Of a stretch of DNA of 56,226 bases, positions 17,444 to 25,254 are shown in pieces; the stretch's first letter is position 1; every line of letters begins with the position of its first letter. The notes beneath the pieces are model-generated. The model saw only the letters and a list, made by a program, of their open reading frames with translations. It ran no database searches and was not told the DNA's origin. Source of the DNA: Hymenobacter coccineus (GTDB taxonomy: Bacteria; Bacteroidota; Bacteroidia; Cytophagales; Hymenobacteraceae); NCBI RefSeq assembly GCF_001816125.1, contig NZ_MDZA01000066.1, positions 1 through 56,226 on the forward strand. The letters are read 5' to 3'. The translations under genes were made by a program, and so were the position numbers.

Positions 17444-17836
17444 ATGCTGATTCCCAAGCTGCGCGTGGCCCGGCCCACCAACGACCTGGCTGCGCCGGTG
17501 CATTTTTACTGCGAAGGCCTGGGCCTTGAACGTTTGGCTGGCTTCACCGCACACCAGGGTTTCGACGGGGTGATGCTGGGCCACCCCGGGGCCCCATACC
17601 ACTTGGAATTCACCCGTGAGGATGGTCAATTAGTGGCGCCCGCGCCCACCGCCGAGCACTTGCTCGTGTTTTATTACCCCGACGCCGCAGCGTGGCAGGC
17701 GGCCACGGCCCGGCTCGAAGCGGCTGGCTACGCCGCCGTGCCAGCCCACAACCCGTATTGGGATGCGCAAGGCCGCACTTTTGCCGACCCCGACGGCTAC
17801 CGCGTGGTGTTGCAGCAAGCGGCCTGGGCTCTGTAA
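17444..17836 (+). CDS. VOC-family (glyoxalase/bleomycin-resistance fold) protein
   Basis: 130-residue single VOC domain: LRVARPTNDLAAPVHFYCEGLGLERL at the start (first beta-alpha unit) and DPDGYRVVLQQA at the end, the usual last strand with its metal-ligand region. It begins three bases after the mnmH stop codon, so it is almost surely cotranscribed with mnmH. Members act as dioxygenases, isomerases or binding proteins; the substrate cannot be predicted. Its place between mnmH and selD is worth noting but does not by itself prove a selenium role. Confidence 0.85.
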   Translation: MLIPKLRVARPTNDLAAPVHFYCEGLGLERLAGFTAHQGFDGVMLGHPGAPYHLEFTREDGQLVAPAPTAEHLLVFYYPDAAAWQAATARLEAAGYAAVPAHNPYWDAQGRTFADPDGYRVVLQQAAWAL

Positions 17837-17841
17837 TTAAC

Positions 17842-17984
17842 TGATGCTACGCGGCGCTCAGTAGCGCGAACTTTGTAGTTCGCGTCCTTGCGCTAACAAG
17901 GCGATTCTAACGGCGCAGAGACGCGAACTACAAAGTTCGCGCTACTCCCCTGGGGCCCCAGCACCGAAACACTGCGTAGCATCA
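17842..17984. repeat. Nested inverted-repeat element (MITE-like)
   Basis: Outer arms tgatgctacgc (17842-17852) and gcgtagcatca (17974-17984) are perfect 11-bp inverted repeats. Inside, 17860-17886 and 17920-17946 form a perfect 27-bp inverted repeat starting agtagcgcgaactttgtagt. Total 143 bp, no coding frame. Similar taatta sequences flank both ends. Size and nested structure fit a miniature transposable element, though only one copy is in the window. Confidence 0.75.
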
Positions 17985-18045
17985 ATAATTAATAGTTATT
18001 CACATTGCGTTGTTAACACTGGTTAATAACCAAGCTTTGCTGACC

Positions 18046-19116
18046 ATGTCCGTCCCCACCCATTCCGAAACCGAGCCCATCCGCCTTACTCAGTACAGCC
18101 ACGGGGCGGGCTGCGGTTGCAAAATCGCGCCGGCCGTGCTCGACCAAATTCTGCACAGTAGCCTCCCCCAGCCCAACTACCCCGACCTGCTGGTGGGCAA
18201 CGGCAGCCGCGACGATGCTGCCGTGTACCGCCTGCCCGGCCAGGACGGCCAGTGCGTCATCAGCACCACCGATTTCTTCATGCCCATCGTCGACGATGCC
18301 TACGATTTTGGGCGCATTGCCTCGGCCAACGCCATTTCCGACGTGTACGCTATGGGCGGCCGGCCAATTTTGGCCATTGCCGTGCTGGGCTGGCCCATTG
18401 GCAAGCTCGCGCCCGAAGTGGCGGCCCGCGTGACCGAGGGGGCCCGGGCCATCTGCGCCGAGGCTGGCATTCCGCTGGCCGGGGGCCACAGCATCGACGC
18501 GCCGGAGCCCATTTTTGGACTGGCCGTGACGGGCCTGGTGGCCGAGAAAGACCTCAAGCGCAACGACACGGCCCAGCCCGGCTGCCGCCTCTACCTCACC
18601 AAGCCGCTGGGCGTGGGCATGCTCACCACGGCCCAGAAGCAGGGCATCCTGCGGCCTGAGGATGCCGACGTGGCACCCGCCCAGATGCGCCAGCTCAACA
18701 AAATCGGCGCCGACCTCAGCCCGCTGCCCCAGGTGCAGGCCCTCACCGACGTCACGGGCTTCGGCCTGCTCGGGCACCTGGCCGAAGTGTGCGAAGGCAG
18801 TGGCGTGCAAGCCGTGCTCGATTTTGCCAAAGTGCCGCGCCTGGCTGCTGCCGAAACCTACCGCCGCCAGGGCGCCGTGCCCGGCGGCACCGCCCGCAAC
18901 TACGCCAGCTACGGCCACAAGATAGGGCCCCTCACCGACGAGCAGCAGCAGTGGCTATGCGACCCGCAAACCTCGGGCGGCCTGCTCGTGTGCGTCACGC
19001 CCGATGGGGAAGCCGCCGTCCAAGCCGTGTTCCAGCAGTACGGCTTGGCCCTGGAGAGCTTCGGCGAACTGGTGGCGCACCGCGCCGGCGAGCCGTGGAT
19101 TGTGGTCAATAGATAG
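18046..19116 (+). CDS. selD: Selenide, water dikinase (selenophosphate synthetase)
   Basis: 356-residue enzyme that makes selenophosphate from selenide and ATP. The active-site loop reads [13 protein letters not shown], with cysteine rather than selenocysteine in the catalytic place and the essential lysine three residues later. ATP-binding and metal landmarks include [22 protein letters not shown] and [16 protein letters not shown] at 18046 is preferred; the frame also opens with a TTG-type start at 18010. No selenocysteine machinery (selA, selB, selC) is seen nearby, so the selenophosphate most likely feeds mnmH. Confidence 0.95.
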   Translation: MSVPTHSETEPIRLTQYSHGAGCGCKIAPAVLDQILHSSLPQPNYPDLLVGNGSRDDAAVYRLPGQDGQCVISTTDFFMPIVDDAYDFGRIASANAISDVYAMGGRPILAIAVLGWPIGKLAPEVAARVTEGARAICAEAGIPLAGGHSIDAPEPIFGLAVTGLVAEKDLKRNDTAQPGCRLYLTKPLGVGMLTTAQKQGILRPEDADVAPAQMRQLNKIGADLSPLPQVQALTDVTGFGLLGHLAEVCEGSGVQAVLDFAKVPRLAAAETYRRQGAVPGGTARNYASYGHKIGPLTDEQQQWLCDPQTSGGLLVCVTPDGEAAVQAVFQQYGLALESFGELVAHRAGEPWIVVNR

Positions 19117-19120
19117 TCAG

Positions 19121-19207
19121 CATTTAACAGTGCTTTTTAATCGAAGCCCAAAGGTTGACATCAACCCAAAAAACCGTTGTTAGATGTTAAATGACAACTG
19201 TTAAATG
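19121..19207. repeat. Word-iterated repeat at the selD-gluQ junction
   Basis: The gap starts with catttaacagtg and ends with gttagatgttaaatgacaac followed by tgttaaatg, the last ATG being the gluQ start. The arms pair imperfectly and use the same TTAAATG word as the mreB-mreC junction. Confidence 0.6.
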
Positions 19208-20053
19208 ACAATCGCCCGCCTGGCCCCCACGCCCAGCGGCTGCCTGCACCTAGGCAACGCGGTGAACTTCGTGCTGACTTGGTTGCTCACGCGCCGGGCC
19301 GGTGGCACGCTGCACCTGCGCATTGACGACCTCGACCGCGCCCGCCTGCGCTGGCCGTACTTGGACAATATTTTCCGCGTCATCGATTGGCTGGGCATTG
19401 ACTACGACCAGGGCCCCCGCAGCCCCGATGATTTCCTGCGCCACTACTCGCAACTGCTGCATCTGCCCGAATACAACGCCGTGCTGCGCCGTTTGGCCCA
19501 GCGCCCGGGGCTGCTGGAAGCCAGCCACCGCAGTCGCACCGGGGCTCCCGGGGCCCTCGTGCCGTTCGCCACGCCCGGCGCGGCCTGGCGGGCTCTGGTG
19601 CCGCCCGCCACGGCCGTACCCTGGCCCGACGCCGGCCAGGGCCCCACGCAAGTGCTGCTGGGAGAAGTAATGCCGGACTTTGTGATTCGCAAAAAAGACG
19701 GCGTGGCCGCCTACCAGGTAGCGTCGGTGGTGGATGATTTGCGACTCGGTACCACGCTCATCGTGCGCGGGCTGGACTTGCAACCCAGCACTGCCGCCCA
19801 GCTGTGGCTGGCCGCCAAGCTTTCCGAGACGGCAGCTTTCAACGCCCAGCGCATCCAGTTCTACCACCACGATTTGCTCACGGACGCGGCGGGCCAGAAG
19901 CTATCCAAATCGCAGCAGGGGGCCCTGGCTACCGGCGTGCTAGGGCAGGAGCGGGGCACCGTATTTCGCGCTGTGGCGCAGCTGCTAAAGCTGCCCGCCG
20001 AAGTGGGCGAATCGTTGGCGGCGCTGCGGGCGGCGTTTGAAGCGGCGGTTTAG
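19205..20053 (+). CDS. gluQ: Glutamyl-Q tRNA(Asp) synthetase-like protein
   Basis: 282-residue truncated glutamyl-tRNA synthetase paralogue that, in the family, attaches glutamate to queuosine at position 34 of tRNA-Asp. The HIGH-like signature is APTPSGCLHLGNAVNF at residues 7-22 and the KMSKS-like signature is KLSKSQQG near residue 235; the anticodon-binding domain is absent. The only cysteine I see is in the HIGH region, so the cysteine-based zinc site of the Escherichia coli enzyme is missing. It starts in a word-repeat junction behind selD. A looser name, GluRS-family protein, would be safe. Confidence 0.82.
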   Translation: MTIARLAPTPSGCLHLGNAVNFVLTWLLTRRAGGTLHLRIDDLDRARLRWPYLDNIFRVIDWLGIDYDQGPRSPDDFLRHYSQLLHLPEYNAVLRRLAQRPGLLEASHRSRTGAPGALVPFATPGAAWRALVPPATAVPWPDAGQGPTQVLLGEVMPDFVIRKKDGVAAYQVASVVDDLRLGTTLIVRGLDLQPSTAAQLWLAAKLSETAAFNAQRIQFYHHDLLTDAAGQKLSKSQQGALATGVLGQERGTVFRAVAQLLKLPAEVGESLAALRAAFEAAV

Positions 20054-20091
20054 GGGAGAGGGTTTGCCACCGAGCAAGGCAACGGATTGTA

Positions 20092-20200
20092 AAACGGAGT
20101 GGCACTCCATTGGCCGTTCGCAGTGCAGAACTGGGTGGAATCCGGTATAACCAGCACTGTAGAACGAAGTGCCACTCCGTTATACAGTGCTGGTTATACC
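20092..20200. repeat. Cluster of palindromic repeats after gluQ
   Basis: Arms 20144-20161 and 20183-20200 form a perfect 18-bp inverted repeat (ggtataaccagcactgta). A second pairing joins aacggagtggcact near 20093 with agtgccactccgtt inside the first hairpin near 20168. The segment lies between the convergent ends of gluQ and the endonuclease V gene and may act as a bidirectional terminator or be a small mobile element. Confidence 0.65.
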
Positions 20201-20225
20201 TACTCAAAACTATGCTGGGGCCCTG

Positions 20226-20915
20226 TTACCGCACTTCCTTTTTAAACTCCTCGGCCCAATAATCCGCCAGGCGGGTGGGCTCGGGGAGCTTGTAGCCGCG
20301 CAGGCAGGCCAGCGTCAACCGCGTGGCGGTGGCCTGGTCGCAGCGGTGGCCGGGGCTCACGAACAGCGGCAGTACCTTGTCTTTGCTGCGAATAACTTCG
20401 CCGATTAGCTCGCCGGTTTTGGCGTCGGTGAGGGGCGTGATGCTGCCTTTTTCGGGGCCCGGTTCGGCGAAGGTGCCGGTCAGCTTGTTCTTGGCCACGC
20501 CGAAGGTGGGCACGTCGAGCAACACGCCCAGGTGCGCGGCAATGCCCACGCGGCGCGGGTGCGCAATGCCGTGGCCGTCCACCATCACCACATCGGGCTT
20601 ATTTATCAGCTTGGCGAAGGCTTGCACCACGTTGCCAGCCTCGCGGAAGGAGAGGAATCCGGGCACGTAGGGCATCGTGACGGGGGCGTAGCTGTACACT
20701 TTCTCCACCAGCTCCAGCGACGGGAATTTCAGCACCACGAACACCGAGAGGATGGTTTCGGGGGTGGGAAACGACGAGTCGCAGCCCCCGATCAGGTGCG
20801 GCTCGTGGGCCAGGGGCTTGGCGCGTACCCGCTGGCGCAGCTCTTGCTGCTGGGCGGTGAGGCTGCGCACTAGGGCGGGGTCGGGTGGGGGCCCCGGGGG
20901 GCGGAAGTAGGCCAT
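20226..20915 (-). CDS. nfi: Endonuclease V (deoxyinosine-specific)
   Basis: 229-residue nuclease that cuts near deoxyinosine in DNA during repair of deaminated adenine. The family's active-site residues are in place: the first aspartate in GGCDSSF near residue 45, the PYVPGFLSFRE wedge and glutamate near 83-93, the second aspartate in VDGHGIAHPRRVG near 113, and the lysine in GVAKNKL near 140. Length is usual for the family. Convergent with gluQ; divergent from the DUF1990-like pair through an AT-rich inverted repeat that touches both start codons. Confidence 0.93.
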   Translation of the reverse strand: MAYFRPPGPPPDPALVRSLTAQQQELRQRVRAKPLAHEPHLIGGCDSSFPTPETILSVFVVLKFPSLELVEKVYSYAPVTMPYVPGFLSFREAGNVVQAFAKLINKPDVVMVDGHGIAHPRRVGIAAHLGVLLDVPTFGVAKNKLTGTFAEPGPEKGSITPLTDAKTGELIGEVIRSKDKVLPLFVSPGHRCDQATATRLTLACLRGYKLPEPTRLADYWAEEFKKEVR

Positions 20916-20920
20916 TGTGG

Positions 20921-21083
20921 GAATTATGAATTAAAAATTATAAATTAAAATCCAGGAGCGGTGCGGCACTTGGCGCCGGTACCAGCCGTATAAACAACCG
21001 TACTGCATACGCAAGGCTGGCCGGTGCGTAAACGTCCTAGCCGAACCGTTTTTAATTTATAATTCTGAATTTTTAATTCAAAA
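20921..21083. repeat. AT-rich inverted repeat between divergent start codons
   Basis: Left arm 20921-20950 (gaattatgaattaaaaatta...) and right arm 21050-21083 pair imperfectly and end next to the start codons of the endonuclease V gene (minus) and the DUF1990-like gene (plus). The middle is ordinary GC-rich sequence of about 100 bases. Confidence 0.7.
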
Positions 21084-21658
21084 TGCCTAAACCCGAACAG
21101 CCTGCCGCCCAGGGATCGGGGCCCCAACTGGACCGGCGCTACTATATCGACGTGGTGCGGCCGCGCTTGGGCCCCGCGCCGCTCATGGCTGCCGTGCAAG
21201 CCGATTTGCCCCAGTTCTCGCCCAGCCTGTTGGCCGGCTTTGAGCGCACGCGCGGCGAAGCCGGGGCCCTGCAAGCGGGCGACGAGTTCCACATCAAAAT
21301 CCTGGGGCCCTGGAACGGCAGCGTGCGCGTGACCGAAGTGGGGACCACGTTCTTCGAACTTGTTACCCTCGAAGGCCACCCCGAGGCTGGCCGCATTCGC
21401 TTCGAAGTCCACGCCCTCGACGGCCGCGCCGACGCATTGCGGTTCGAGATCCACTCGGTGGCCCGCTCGCGCGACGGCCTGGTGGCCTTCGCCTACGACA
21501 CTATTGGCGGGGGTAAAGTGATGCAGCAGGCCACGTGGGTCGAATTTTGCCAGCGCGTGGCCCAGGCCAGCGGCGGCCAGGCCCTGGGGCCCGTCACAAT
21601 TGAAACCACCCGCCACGCCGCCGACGGCACCGCCGAATACACCGTTTCGCATGCGTAG
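21083..21658 (+). CDS. DUF1990-like protein, first of two
   Basis: 191-residue cytoplasmic protein without signal peptide. The stretch GDEFHIKILGPWNGSVRVTE near residue 72 and LEGHPEAGRIRFEVHAL near 100 match the pattern I associate with DUF1990/SRPBCC-like proteins of unknown function. The stop codon overlaps the next gene by eight bases, so the two are coupled. Both seem to belong to the same loose family, though they are quite diverged. The functional role is unknown. Confidence 0.6.
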   Translation: MPKPEQPAAQGSGPQLDRRYYIDVVRPRLGPAPLMAAVQADLPQFSPSLLAGFERTRGEAGALQAGDEFHIKILGPWNGSVRVTEVGTTFFELVTLEGHPEAGRIRFEVHALDGRADALRFEIHSVARSRDGLVAFAYDTIGGGKVMQQATWVEFCQRVAQASGGQALGPVTIETTRHAADGTAEYTVSHA

Positions 21659-22289
21659 CCCCGCCGCCCCGCCCGCCTGGGAGGCGTACCGCGCCCGCCT
21701 CGCCGCCTACACCGCCACTCGCGTCAACTACGACCTCGCCGCCCAGGCCGAGTACACGCCGGCTACCGGCTGGCGCATCGACGAATACGCTGTGGAACTG
21801 CCCGCCGAAGCCCCCGGGCCCCCCGCACCCGATGGCGCATTTGCCGCGGCCCAGGACGTGCTCCGGCGCTACGCCTTCCCGCCGCCCAACCTGATTACGG
21901 GCTACTTCGACCCCCGCCAGCCGCTCGAAAAGCGCATAATGGTGCTACGGGCGCACTTTCTGGTGTTCAACTTCTACTTCGGCGTGCGCGTGGCCGACGT
22001 GGTGGACGCTGCCAGCCAGGAGGGCCCCGGGGGCCCCGAGCGGGTTTGGGGCTACGGCTACCGCACGCTCGAAGGCCACTTCGAGCGTGGCCAGATTAAC
22101 TTCTCGGCGCACAAAAATCTGGCGACCGGCGCAGTAGATTTTCGCATCCGCGCCGTGTCGCAACCTGGGCGCATCGGCAACCCGTTCTACTGGCTGGGGT
22201 TCAAGCTGTTTGGTCGAATGCTCCAGCGCCGGTTTGCGCACGAGTCGCTGGCCCGCATGCGCCGCTTGGTGGCCGAAGCGTTGGCGTAG
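21651..22289 (+). CDS. DUF1990-like protein, second of two
   Basis: 212-residue protein. ATG at 21651 lies in the last codons of the previous gene. The C-terminal half has the DUF1990 hallmarks: VWGYGYRTLEGHFERGQI near residue 130, FRIRAVSQPGRIGNPFYWLG near 165, and the helical end FGRMLQRRFAHESLARMRR. No catalytic motif is known for the family. Tight coupling with the first gene suggests that they act together. Confidence 0.65.
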   Translation: MRSPAAPPAWEAYRARLAAYTATRVNYDLAAQAEYTPATGWRIDEYAVELPAEAPGPPAPDGAFAAAQDVLRRYAFPPPNLITGYFDPRQPLEKRIMVLRAHFLVFNFYFGVRVADVVDAASQEGPGGPERVWGYGYRTLEGHFERGQINFSAHKNLATGAVDFRIRAVSQPGRIGNPFYWLGFKLFGRMLQRRFAHESLARMRRLVAEALA

Positions 22290-22387
22290 CCACAACCTTT
22301 TGGGGCCCCGGCGGGTTGAAAGGCTTTGTGCGTAACCAAAATTGGTTGTGCGCAATTAATTTGACTATTTCTCCAAAACCAATTTTA

Positions 22388-23437
22388 ATGAGTACCACCA
22401 AAGCCTACGCGGCCCCCGCCGCCAGCATTCCCCTCGAGCCCTTCACGCTGGAGCGCCGCACCCCGGGCCCCCACGACGTGCAGATTGACATCTTGTTCTG
22501 TGGCGTGTGCCACTCCGACCTGCACCAAATCCGCGACGAGTGGGGCGGTTCCATCTTTCCGATGGTGCCCGGCCACGAAATCGTGGGCCGCGTAGCCGCC
22601 GTGGGCGACCACGTGAAGAACTTCAAAGTGGGCGACTTGGCCGGCGTGGGCTGCATGGTGGATTCGTGCCGCGAGTGCTCGTCGTGCAAAGAGGGCCTGG
22701 AGCAATACTGCGAAACCACTGGCATGGTGGGCACCTACAACAGCCGCGAAATCGGCAGTGGGGCCCCCACCTACGGCGGCTATTCGCAACAGATTGTGGT
22801 GGACGAAAAGTACACGCTTAAAGTGAGCGAGAAGCTGGACCTGGCCCGCGTGGCCCCGCTGCTGTGCGCCGGCATCACCACCTACTCGCCCCTGCGCCAG
22901 TGGAAAGTAGGCGCTGGCCACCGCGTGGCCGTCATGGGCCTGGGCGGCCTCGGCCACATGGCCGTGAAATTTGCCGCGGCCCTCGGCGCGGAAGTAACCG
23001 TGCTGAGCACCTCGCCCGAAAAAGAGGCCGATGCCAAAGCCCTGGGGGCCCACAAGTTCATCGTAACCAAGGACAAGGAGCAGTTTAAGTCGGTGAATAA
23101 CTACTTCGACTTCATCATCAACACCATTTCGGCCCAGATTGACCTCGGTGCCTACGTGAGCTTGCTCCGCCTCGACGGCACGATGATTCTGCTGGGCGTA
23201 CCCACCGAAGCGCCGCAGCTGCACGCGTTCAACCTCATTGCCAAGCGCCGCCGCGTGGCCGGCTCGCTCATCGGGGGCATCGCCGAAACTCAGGAAATGC
23301 TGGACTTCTGCGCCGAGCACAACATCATGTCCGACATTGAGATGATTGACATCCAGCACATCAACGAAGCCTACGAGCGCATGCTGAAAGGCGACGTGAA
23401 GTACCGCTTCGTCATCGACGTAGCCTCGCTGAACTAA
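22388..23437 (+). CDS. Zinc-dependent NAD(P) alcohol dehydrogenase (YahK/AdhC type)
   Basis: 349-residue medium-chain dehydrogenase that reduces aldehydes or oxidises alcohols. Catalytic zinc region GVCHSDLHQIRDEWGG and GHEIVGRVAAVGD; structural zinc cysteines in DSCRECSSCKEGLEQYC; Rossmann motif GLGGLGHMAVKFAAALG near residue 185. The order and spacing are very close to Escherichia coli YahK, an aldehyde reductase. The frame extends upstream to 22316, but MSTTKAY at 22388 is the family-like start. Single gene closed by a hairpin. Confidence 0.92.
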   Translation: MSTTKAYAAPAASIPLEPFTLERRTPGPHDVQIDILFCGVCHSDLHQIRDEWGGSIFPMVPGHEIVGRVAAVGDHVKNFKVGDLAGVGCMVDSCRECSSCKEGLEQYCETTGMVGTYNSREIGSGAPTYGGYSQQIVVDEKYTLKVSEKLDLARVAPLLCAGITTYSPLRQWKVGAGHRVAVMGLGGLGHMAVKFAAALGAEVTVLSTSPEKEADAKALGAHKFIVTKDKEQFKSVNNYFDFIINTISAQIDLGAYVSLLRLDGTMILLGVPTEAPQLHAFNLIAKRRRVAGSLIGGIAETQEMLDFCAEHNIMSDIEMIDIQHINEAYERMLKGDVKYRFVIDVASLN

Positions 23438-23467
23438 CCAGCTGGGCCCCAGGGGCCCAGCACCAAC

Positions 23468-23508
23468 GCAAAACGCCGGCTTTCCGCAAGGAAGGCCGGC
23501 CGTTTTGC
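23468..23508. terminator. Hairpin terminator after the alcohol dehydrogenase
   Basis: gcaaaacg...cggc pairs with gccggc...cgttttgc around ttccgcaagga, 31 bases after the stop codon. The flanks A4 and T4 let it serve both strands; the serine hydrolase converges from the other side. Confidence 0.75.
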
Positions 23509-23539
23509 ATCTATTTATTTCGAAGCTGGGGCCCCTGGT

Positions 23540-25093
23540 TCACTGCTTGCTGAACACGTAGGAATCCTGTTCCAAGAACGGGTTAACGCGCAGCTCCATC
23601 GTGCGCACGCGGGCCCCTTCGGCCCGGAACAGGGCCGGAAAAATGCCGTAAGCGGGGTTAGAATACGTGGTGCGGAACTGCTCGCCGTCCATGTAATCCA
23701 GCGTGGCCACCAAGCCGGGGTGGTTGGAAAAGTGCACTTGCAGCTGCCGCCCCTGGGCTTCCACCGTCACGGCGCCGTACACCGGGTTGCGGTACACGCC
23801 GGCGTAGGTGAGCAGGTCGCGGGTGGGGCGGTTCTTGCGTTGTACGCGGGTGGCCAGCTCAGCAATGTTGCGATGCGATTCCTCGCGGCCGGGCCGGGCC
23901 AGCGTGTACAGCTGGCGGCTGCGGTCCACGTAGGGCACGGCCAGGTAGGCATCGAGCAGCTGGTAGCGCAGGGCCTCAAAAAAGCTCTGGTTGTCCTGGT
24001 TGGTGAGCACAGCAATGCCCAGGCCCTCCTCGGGCACGAAGCACACATTGGTCACGAACCCGTTGGCCCCGCCCGTGTGCCAAAACACCTGCCGCCCAGC
24101 GTAGTCGCCGATGAACACGCCCAGCCCGTACATGGAAAAATGGCTGGGCAGGATTGACGATTTCGCGTCCGATACCAGCGTATTAACGGCCCGGGTGCGG
24201 TGCAGCGTAGCCCAAGGCAGCACCTGCCGCCCGGCGTAGCGCCCGCTGTCGAGCTGGAACTTGAGCCAGTGCCCCAGGTCGTTGGCGCACGACACGAGGC
24301 CGGCGGCCGGCGCCAGGTTGTCGATGTGGTCGAACGGTAGCGGAATCAGGGGCCCAAACGCATCGGAGTACGGCCGCGCAATGTTGGGCCGCTGCGCGTA
24401 GCCAGCTGTGAGTGGGTAGGTGCGGTCCATGCCCAGCGGCGTGAGCAGGCGCTGCTGAATCCAGTCTTCCCAACGCTTGCCGTCCAGCACCTGCGGAATG
24501 ATTTCGCCCGCCGCCAGGAAGCCCGAGTTGCAGTAGCCATAGGTTTGGCGGAACGGGTTGACGGGCCGCAGGTTGCGCATCTTGTCCACAATATCGGCCC
24601 GGCTAAGGCTGGAATTCCAAAACGTGAAATCGCCTTGAAACGTCCGGGTGCCCAAGTGGTGCCCCAGCAAGTCGCGGATGCTTACCAGCTTGGTACTGGT
24701 TGAATCGTACAGCCGGTACCCGGGCAAGTACCGGCGCACCGGGTCGTTCAACGTCAGGCGTTTCTCTTCTTCCAGCTGCGCCAAGGCGGTGCCCGTGAAC
24801 AGCTTTGTGTTAGAAGCAATCATGAACAAAGTGTTGGCATCGACCGGCTCTGGCTCGCCCACCGCCCGCACACCGAAGCCTTGCGTAGCCACCACCTGCC
24901 CGTCCTTCACCACCACCACGGCCAGCCCCGGAATGTCCCACAGCCGCAGGCCACGCTGCACATAAGCGGCCAAACTGTCGCGCAAAAACCTCGGCCCGTA
25001 GGCGCGGGGCTGCGCCGCGGCGGGCAGGGCCCCCAGCAGCAACGCCACCATCCCCAGCAGCAGGCCGCGGCGAAACGCAAAACAAAAGAACAT
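23540..25093 (-). CDS. Secreted serine hydrolase of the beta-lactamase/class C PBP family
   Basis: 517-residue predicted periplasmic or exported protein. ATG at 25093 starts a clear signal peptide (MFFCFAFRRGLLLGMVALLL...AAAQ); the frame extends 29 codons further. The three active-site motifs are present: SNTK (nucleophile serine) near residue 92, YCN near 187 and HTGG near 320. A C-terminal beta domain like DUF3471 follows (YAGVYRNPVYGAVTVEAQG). Members are D-aminopeptidases, esterases or carboxypeptidases rather than true beta-lactamases; the substrate is unknown. Confidence 0.85.
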   Translation of the reverse strand: MFFCFAFRRGLLLGMVALLLGALPAAAQPRAYGPRFLRDSLAAYVQRGLRLWDIPGLAVVVVKDGQVVATQGFGVRAVGEPEPVDANTLFMIASNTKLFTGTALAQLEEEKRLTLNDPVRRYLPGYRLYDSTSTKLVSIRDLLGHHLGTRTFQGDFTFWNSSLSRADIVDKMRNLRPVNPFRQTYGYCNSGFLAAGEIIPQVLDGKRWEDWIQQRLLTPLGMDRTYPLTAGYAQRPNIARPYSDAFGPLIPLPFDHIDNLAPAAGLVSCANDLGHWLKFQLDSGRYAGRQVLPWATLHRTRAVNTLVSDAKSSILPSHFSMYGLGVFIGDYAGRQVFWHTGGANGFVTNVCFVPEEGLGIAVLTNQDNQSFFEALRYQLLDAYLAVPYVDRSRQLYTLARPGREESHRNIAELATRVQRKNRPTRDLLTYAGVYRNPVYGAVTVEAQGRQLQVHFSNHPGLVATLDYMDGEQFRTTYSNPAYGIFPALFRAEGARVRTMELRVNPFLEQDSYVFSKQ

Positions 25094-25205
25094 GAAAAAG
25101 AAAAAAGGCCGGATGGGATGCGAAAAATAAGCATGCCACCGGCAAAGCCGTTGGTTTCTTTTGCGAAACGATGGAGGCAAACCTAAATATTATTGGCTGG
25201 CCCAC

Positions 25206-25240
25206 AAAAAAAGCCCTGCGCGGTGCGCAGGGCTTTTTGG
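25206..25240. terminator. Terminator between serine hydrolase promoter and T9SS cargo gene
   Basis: aagccctgcg...cgcagggctt hairpin flanked by seven A on the left and a short T run on the right. It ends the minus-strand cargo gene whose stop codon is at 25255. Confidence 0.7.
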
Positions 25241-25254
25241 CAACTGGTAAAAAA

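Noticed and set aside
18079..18130. Selenocysteine in SelD
   Set aside because: The active site reads GAGCGCK with TGC codons; no in-frame TGA.
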